A stretch of DNA of 18,583 nt. Source: Nitrospira sp. ST-bin4. GTDB lineage: Bacteria; Nitrospirota; Nitrospiria; Nitrospirales; Nitrospiraceae. Below are positions 14,096 to 18,583 of the stretch, in pieces. The notes beneath the pieces were generated by a model. The model had not been told where the DNA came from. It ran no database searches and saw nothing but the letters and a program-made list of their open reading frames with translations. A program made the position numbers and the translations under genes. Every line of letters starts with the position of its first letter. Within the stretch, counting starts at the first letter, position 1. The DNA is taken from the NCBI GenBank assembly GCA_002083565.1, contig MSXM01000033.1:1-18583 (forward strand), written 5' to 3'.

Positions 14096-15238
14096 ATGCA
14101 AACACCCCTGGATCGAAACGCGCACCAAGCCTTGCTCGACAACCGCAACATTCTGATTGTCGATGATGAAGAACCCATCCGGCGAGTGATCGGCTATCTC
14201 CTCAGCCCTCACGGATACCCCGTCGATTTCGCCGCCGACGCCCGCGAGGCTCGCAAAAAACTGGACACCCACCCCTTCGCGCTCATGCTGTGCGACGTGA
14301 ACATGCCCGGTGAGTCCGGTATGGACCTGGTCCGAAATATTCTCTCGGAACGTCCGGAAACCGCCGCCATCATGGTCACGGGACTCGACAGCTCGGTCCT
14401 GGCCAACGCAGCCATCGAGGTGGGCGCGTTCGGCTACATCGTCAAGCCCTTCGAGTCCAGCGAAGTGTTGATCAACGTGGCCAACGCCCTTCGCCGCCGC
14501 AAGCTGGAATTAGAAAACCGTTTTCATCGGGAAAATCTCGAAGATATTGTGCGCACCCGCACCGTAGCCTTGCAGCAGGCGTTGGACTGGCTGGAGCGCA
14601 GTGAGAAAGAATTGCGCCTCTCGCGAGAAGAAACCATTCAGCGCTTGGCCATCGCCGCCGAGTTTCGTGACAGCTCGACCGCCCGGCATATTCACCGAAT
14701 GAGTCACTACTGTGAGTTGCTCGCGCGCCGGTGCGGGCTGTCCTCCGACCGGTGCGACCTGATCCGCACGGCCAGTCCCATGCACGATATCGGCAAGATC
14801 GGCACTCCTGATCATGTCCTCTTGAAACCGGGGAAATTCACCCAGGAAGAATTCGGAGTAATCGCACAGCATGCCGAGATCGGCTATCGCATCCTCAGCG
14901 GATCAGACGCAGAACTGCTCAAAGTCGCGGCCGTCATCGCCTATACTCACCACGAGCGATTCGACGGCACCGGCTATCCACGAGGCCTCAAAGGGGAAGC
15001 GATTCCCATCGAAGGCCGCATCGCATCGATCGCCGATGCATTCGATGCGCTCACAACCCAGCGCGTCTACAAACCGGCATTTGAGATCGGCCATACGATC
15101 GACCTCATGCTCAAACACCGCGGCGAACACTTCGATCCCGAACTGCTCGACATTTTCTTTTCATCTACAGACGAACTTGTGCGAATCCGCGACCAATACG
15201 CCGACCCTACACCCTCCGACCCCCCCCTCGACTCCTAG
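14096..15238 (+). CDS. Response regulator with HD-GYP output domain (c-di-GMP phosphodiesterase)
   Basis: The 380-residue protein starts with an REC domain (18-135): acidic pocket D23-D24-E25, phosphoacceptor D67 in LMLCDVNMPG, T95 and K117 in IVKPF. A linker helix or coiled coil (136-180, ERSEKELRLSREETIQRLA) follows. The HD-GYP domain (about 182-350) has H198/H201, H230-D231 in MHDIGKIG, THHERFDGTGYPRG (284-297, GYP at 293-295) and IASIADAFDALT. All catalytic and metal positions I can check are present, so it should hydrolyse cyclic di-GMP when phosphorylated. There is no transmembrane segment and no adjacent histidine kinase. The start lacks a clear ribosome-binding site. The final residues are encoded over a run of eight C (15220-15227). 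A sigma-54-like site lies upstream. Confidence 0.95.
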   Translation: MQTPLDRNAHQALLDNRNILIVDDEEPIRRVIGYLLSPHGYPVDFAADAREARKKLDTHPFALMLCDVNMPGESGMDLVRNILSERPETAAIMVTGLDSSVLANAAIEVGAFGYIVKPFESSEVLINVANALRRRKLELENRFHRENLEDIVRTRTVALQQALDWLERSEKELRLSREETIQRLAIAAEFRDSSTARHIHRMSHYCELLARRCGLSSDRCDLIRTASPMHDIGKIGTPDHVLLKPGKFTQEEFGVIAQHAEIGYRILSGSDAELLKVAAVIAYTHHERFDGTGYPRGLKGEAIPIEGRIASIADAFDALTTQRVYKPAFEIGHTIDLMLKHRGEHFDPELLDIFFSSTDELVRIRDQYADPTPSDPPLDS

Positions 15239-15365
15239 AAACTTGCTCCATTACTCATGACGGCTCATCGCGGCATCGGCTGGAGGCCTGCGCCGCGTGG
15301 ATGACGAACAACCGAGCAGCCCGTTGACGCGCTGCAACAACATGAACACGGGAGGATTGCCGGTG

Positions 15366-15872
15366 ATGGCAAAGAAAACGGTGACGGCACGGAATCGGAC
15401 GGAGCACAGAAACTGGATCGCCTATCTCTGTGAAGCTCTCGTAACCTCAGGCGCCATGCCGACGTGGGAGGCTGCTACCTACCTCACCGAAAATCTCTTC
15501 GGCGAGAAACCGAACCCGCGCTTGCTGACTCCTGTAAACCCTCACGAAGTGACCTCGCAGTTTCTTCACCGTCTCTATCAGCCTCTTGTTGAAGCGGCAT
15601 CGCGCGAGGCAACCCTGCCCTCCTCCGCAACCCTGCATATCTTTACCGACATCAGCCTCACAGGCAATTCCGCCGTACTCATCGTCCTCTTTCCCGGAGA
15701 CAACAGACCTCAGCAACTGCTTCTACTGGACGCTGCGAAAGCCTGGGACCTCGTTTTTCCTGACGCCGAGTCATTCAACCGCTGGGCAGGCGAACGGTAC
15801 CACCGGATAGTGAATGCGCTTCGCGCCGCCGCCGTCGACCTTCAAGACGATTTCCTATCGTCGGCAGTCTGA
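15366..15872 (+). CDS. Conserved-looking hypothetical protein
   Basis: I do not recognise this 168-residue protein. GGGAGG at 15350-15355 supports a start at ATG 15366 or at the adjoining GTG 15363; starts at 15297 and 15342 have no ribosome-binding site. The N-terminus is basic (MAKKTVTARNRTEHRN). Residues about 15-50 look helical (WIAYLCEALVTSGAMPTWEAATYLTENLF). The middle contains two strand-like hydrophobic segments (ATLHIFTDISL and SAVLIVLFPGDN, then QQLLLLD). The end is a helix. There is no signal peptide or membrane segment. Codon use resembles the neighbours, so I take it as a real gene. It follows the HD-GYP gene on the same strand by 127 nt and could be cotranscribed, which would hint at a signalling role, but this is only position. 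Confidence 0.65.
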   Translation: MAKKTVTARNRTEHRNWIAYLCEALVTSGAMPTWEAATYLTENLFGEKPNPRLLTPVNPHEVTSQFLHRLYQPLVEAASREATLPSSATLHIFTDISLTGNSAVLIVLFPGDNRPQQLLLLDAAKAWDLVFPDAESFNRWAGERYHRIVNALRAAAVDLQDDFLSSAV

Positions 15873-15876
15873 ATAT

Positions 15877-16027
15877 GAGTGGCAAGTCGCAAGTAGTGCG
15901 TGGTAAGTGGTCCGGATCGATTGACGAATGACGAACGGCCCCTCACCCCTGTTCCCTCTTCCAATTCCGACCATCGACCATCGCCCATCAACCATTCTTC
16001 CTTCCCCTCACCCCTTACGTCTTACGC
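15877..16027. repeat. Degenerate heptad-repeat tract C (intergenic)
   Basis: This is the clearest of the three heptad tracts. It begins gagtggc, aagtcgc, aagtagt, gcgtggt, aagtggt. It then passes through gattgac, gaatgac, gaacggc to ccctcac, cgaccat, cgaccat, cgcccat, caaccat, and ends acgtctt, acgctta at the metH stop. It fills the whole gap between two convergent genes, where I see no ordinary terminator. Confidence 0.7.
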
Positions 16028-18583
16028 TTATCCCGTTGGACCAGGCTCATAGTTAAGATTGGGCGAAAGCCAGCGTTCAATCGTGCGTTGGTCCATTCCC
16101 TTACGGAAAGCGTAGTCCTCGACTTGGTCTTTCCCGATCTTACCAACGGCAAAATACTTGGCGTCCGGATGGGCGAAGTAGAATCCGCTGACGGCGGCAG
16201 CCGGCAGCATGGCAAAGCTTTCGGTCAACGTGATGCCGACAGCCTGTTCGGCCGACAGCAGATCGAACAACAGCCGCTTCTCCGTATGGTCGGGGCACGC
16301 CGGGTACCCCGGCGCGGGACGGATGCCGCGATACTTTTCACGAATGAGATCGTCAGCCGTCAATCGTTCGGATTTGCCGTATCCCCATTGTTCTCGCACC
16401 TTCCTATGGAGATACTCGGCGAAGGCCTCGGCTAACCGGTCCGCCAACGCCTTAGCCATGATCGAATTATAGTCATCGTGATCCTTATCGAAGCGTTCGC
16501 AGAGTTCCTCCATGCCGATGCCGGACGTCACCGCGAAGGCTCCGAGGAAATCCTTTCGCCCGGAATCCTTCGGCGCAATGTAGTCGGACAACGCACGATT
16601 GGGCTGCCCGTCAGGCTTTTCGGCTTGCTGCCGCAGCGTATGGACCGTCGTAAGTACAGCCGTACGCGACGCATCCGTATACAGCTCGATATCGTCACCC
16701 ACACCGGAGGCCGCGAAGAATCCATAGACCCCTTTGGCGCGCAGCAGTTTCTTCCGGACGATCTCATCCAGGAGCCGTCGTGCGTCATCGTACAGTTCCT
16801 TGGCCTTCACTCCGACCGTGGCATCATCAAAGATCGCCGGATAGCGCCCCCTCAACTCCCAGGTATGAAAGAACGGCGACCAGTCGATGAAGGGAATCAG
16901 GTCGGTCAACGATTGGTCCGCGATCACCCGGACGCCCAGAAAACCGGGCGTCGGAATATCGAGCGCAGCCCAGTCGGTGACCGGACGATTGGCGCGGGCA
17001 CGGGCGATCGGCAGCACCGGTTTTTCTCCCTTGCCCTGATGGATCTGTCTCATGCGGTCATAATCATTCCGGACTTCCTGCACAAACCCGGGCTTCTGAG
17101 TGGGGCTGATAAGGTTCGATACCACGCCGACGGCCCTGGACGCATCCAGCACATGGATGACTGACGGACTATATGAAGGCGCAATTTTGACGGCCGTATG
17201 GGCCTTGCTCGTGGTGGCGCCGCCGATCAACAGCGGAATCTCGAATCCTTCGCGAGTCATCTCTTTCGCCACATGCACCATCTCGTCAAGCGAGGGAGTG
17301 ATCAACCCGCTCAAACCGACGATATCGACCTTCAGTTCCTTCGCCGCCGCCAGGATCTTTTCGCAGGGGACCATCACACCGAGGTCAATGACCTCATAGT
17401 TGTTGCAGCCCAACACCACGCCGACGATATTTTTTCCGATATCGTGAACATCGCCCTTGACCGTCGCGAGCAACACCTTGCCCTGCGCCTGGTATCCGCC
17501 CAGCCGCTTTTTTTCTTCTTCCATGAACGGCATCAGATAGGCCACCGACTTTTTCATCACCCGCGCGCTCTTCACTACTTGAGGCAAGAACATCTTACCC
17601 GACCCGAACAGATCCCCCACGATATTCATGCCGGCCATCAAGGGCCCTTCGATCACGGAGAGCGGCTTGGGATACTTTTGACGGGCCTCCTCCGTATCCT
17701 GATCGATGTAGTCCGTAATGCCCTTCACCAGCGCATGGGACAATCGCTCCTCGACGGTGCCGCTTCGCCACTGATCGTCCTTGACCGCGATTTTCCCCTT
17801 TTGTTTCACCGTCTCGGCAAACGTCACCAGTCGTTCCGTGGCATCAGGCCTCCGGTTGAGCAACACATCTTCCACCAGTTCGAGCAGGTCTTTTGGAATC
17901 TCCTCGTAGACCGCGAGTTGCCCGGCATTCACGATGCCCATGTCCAGCCCGGCCTTGATCGCATGGTAGAGAAACGCCGAGTGCATCGCTTCGCGCACGA
18001 CATTGTTGCCGCGAAACGAAAAGGAGATATTACTGATACCGCCGCTGACCTTGGCTCCGGGCAGGTTCCGCTTGATCCAGCGCGCCGCCTCGATAAAATT
18101 CAGCGCGTACTCGTTATGTTCTTCGATCCCGGTCGCCACGGTCAAAACGTTGGGATCGAAGATGATGTCCTCGGGTGGAAACCCGACCCGCTCGGTCAGG
18201 ATGCGATAGGATCGCGCACAGATCTCTTTCTTCCGCTCCAGCGTGTCAGCCTGTCCCTTTTCATCAAATGCCATCACGACCACCGCCGCGCCGTATCGGC
18301 GCACGAGCGTGGCCTGCTCGACAAACTTCTGCTCGCCTTCTTTCAAGCTGATACTGTTGACGACGGCTTTGCCCTGAATATTCCGCAACCCCGTTTCCAA
18401 TACCTCCCACTTGGAACTATCGACCATGATCGGCACTTTGCAGATATCCGGCTCCGACGCGACAAGACGGAGAAACTTTTCCATCGCCTTATTGGAATCC
18501 AGCATGCCCTCATCCATGTTGATGTCGATGATCTGCGCACCATGGTCGACGTTGTAGCGCGCGGCCTCGGCCATCATCTGCGG
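16028..18583 (-). CDS. metH: Cobalamin-dependent methionine synthase, 3' part (5' end outside window)
   Basis: The C-terminal 851 codons are visible; the frame is open to the window edge, so the true start and the homocysteine-binding domain lie outside. The enzyme transfers the methyl group of methyl-tetrahydrofolate to homocysteine via methylcobalamin. In order (counting from the Met at 18577): the pterin-binding domain (GAQIIDINMDEGMLD at 13-27, then SSKWEVLETGL and the GGISNISFSFRG segment at 179-190); the four-helix cap (about 240-345, MAGMNIVGDLFGSGKMFLPQVV); the B12-binding domain with GDVHDIGKNIV (375-385), whose H378 is the lower cobalt ligand, and GGATTSKAHTAVKI; and the reactivation domain, with RPAPGYPACPDHTEK (753-767) binding S-adenosylmethionine. 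All modules look intact. Convergent with the gene at 15366. Confidence 0.98.
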   Translation of the reverse strand, partial: PQMMAEAARYNVDHGAQIIDINMDEGMLDSNKAMEKFLRLVASEPDICKVPIMVDSSKWEVLETGLRNIQGKAVVNSISLKEGEQKFVEQATLVRRYGAAVVVMAFDEKGQADTLERKKEICARSYRILTERVGFPPEDIIFDPNVLTVATGIEEHNEYALNFIEAARWIKRNLPGAKVSGGISNISFSFRGNNVVREAMHSAFLYHAIKAGLDMGIVNAGQLAVYEEIPKDLLELVEDVLLNRRPDATERLVTFAETVKQKGKIAVKDDQWRSGTVEERLSHALVKGITDYIDQDTEEARQKYPKPLSVIEGPLMAGMNIVGDLFGSGKMFLPQVVKSARVMKKSVAYLMPFMEEEKKRLGGYQAQGKVLLATVKGDVHDIGKNIVGVVLGCNNYEVIDLGVMVPCEKILAAAKELKVDIVGLSGLITPSLDEMVHVAKEMTREGFEIPLLIGGATTSKAHTAVKIAPSYSPSVIHVLDASRAVGVVSNLISPTQKPGFVQEVRNDYDRMRQIHQGKGEKPVLPIARARANRPVTDWAALDIPTPGFLGVRVIADQSLTDLIPFIDWSPFFHTWELRGRYPAIFDDATVGVKAKELYDDARRLLDEIVRKKLLRAKGVYGFFAASGVGDDIELYTDASRTAVLTTVHTLRQQAEKPDGQPNRALSDYIAPKDSGRKDFLGAFAVTSGIGMEELCERFDKDHDDYNSIMAKALADRLAEAFAEYLHRKVREQWGYGKSERLTADDLIREKYRGIRPAPGYPACPDHTEKRLLFDLLSAEQAVGITLTESFAMLPAAAVSGFYFAHPDAKYFAVGKIGKDQVEDYAFRKGMDQRTIERWLSPNLNYEPGPTG

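Noticed and set aside
15877..16027. A CRISPR array or minisatellite
   Set aside because: Units are only 7 bp, degenerate and contiguous, with no spacers; no cas genes are nearby.
16478..17164. 228-codon open frame on the plus strand inside metH
   Set aside because: It lies antisense to conserved MetH domains and shows no protein-family features.

Overview
The window looks like a chromosomal segment of a moderately GC-rich, Gram-negative (diderm) bacterium. The mix of genes (Prx6-type peroxiredoxin, DUF748/AsmA-like envelope protein, HD-GYP response regulator, cobalamin-dependent MetH, beta-barrel porin) and the many degenerate 7-bp and 9-bp intergenic repeats remind me of Nitrospira (Nitrospirota). 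That assignment is inferred from overall character and was not checked by any search.

Layout. 1-1800: an intergenic heptad-repeat tract, then a porin-like outer-membrane protein on the minus strand with a strong terminator and a plausible sigma-70 promoter. 1750-2640: a VapBC-type toxin-antitoxin pair (minus) bracketed by two identical 32-bp terminator-like elements. 2634-4035: a Prx6-type peroxiredoxin (minus), then a small pentapeptide-repeat gene (plus) lying between two inverted copies of an approximately 80-90 bp element. Both copies can fold as a four-armed cloverleaf, and a 9-bp tandem array adjoins one copy. 4035-9201: a large DUF748/AsmA-like envelope protein (minus) diverges from a two-gene operon (plus) encoding a MotA/TolQ/ZorA-like membrane channel and a MotB/OmpA-like (ZorB-like) partner. 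No Zorya effector gene follows.

9270-12290: the ribosome-associated GTPase HflX (minus), tRNA-Arg(TCT) (minus), a DUF1778/GNAT toxin-antitoxin pair (plus) and tRNA-Pro(TGG) (minus). 12288-13641: a tight rph-rdgB operon (RNase PH and non-canonical NTP pyrophosphatase) behind a perfect TATAAT box. 13642-15872: a 454-bp regulatory spacer with a sigma-54-like site, an REC-HD-GYP response regulator and an unrecognised 168-aa protein. 15877-18583: another heptad tract, then the 3' part of metH (minus), which runs off the right edge.

Most genes are core metabolism or envelope functions. The accessory signals are the two toxin-antitoxin modules, the orphan ZorAB-like motor pair next to a DUF748 gene, and three families of intergenic repeats. 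The orphan motor pair and the cloverleaf element are the best candidates for something not yet described. All functional claims rest on motifs read by eye.
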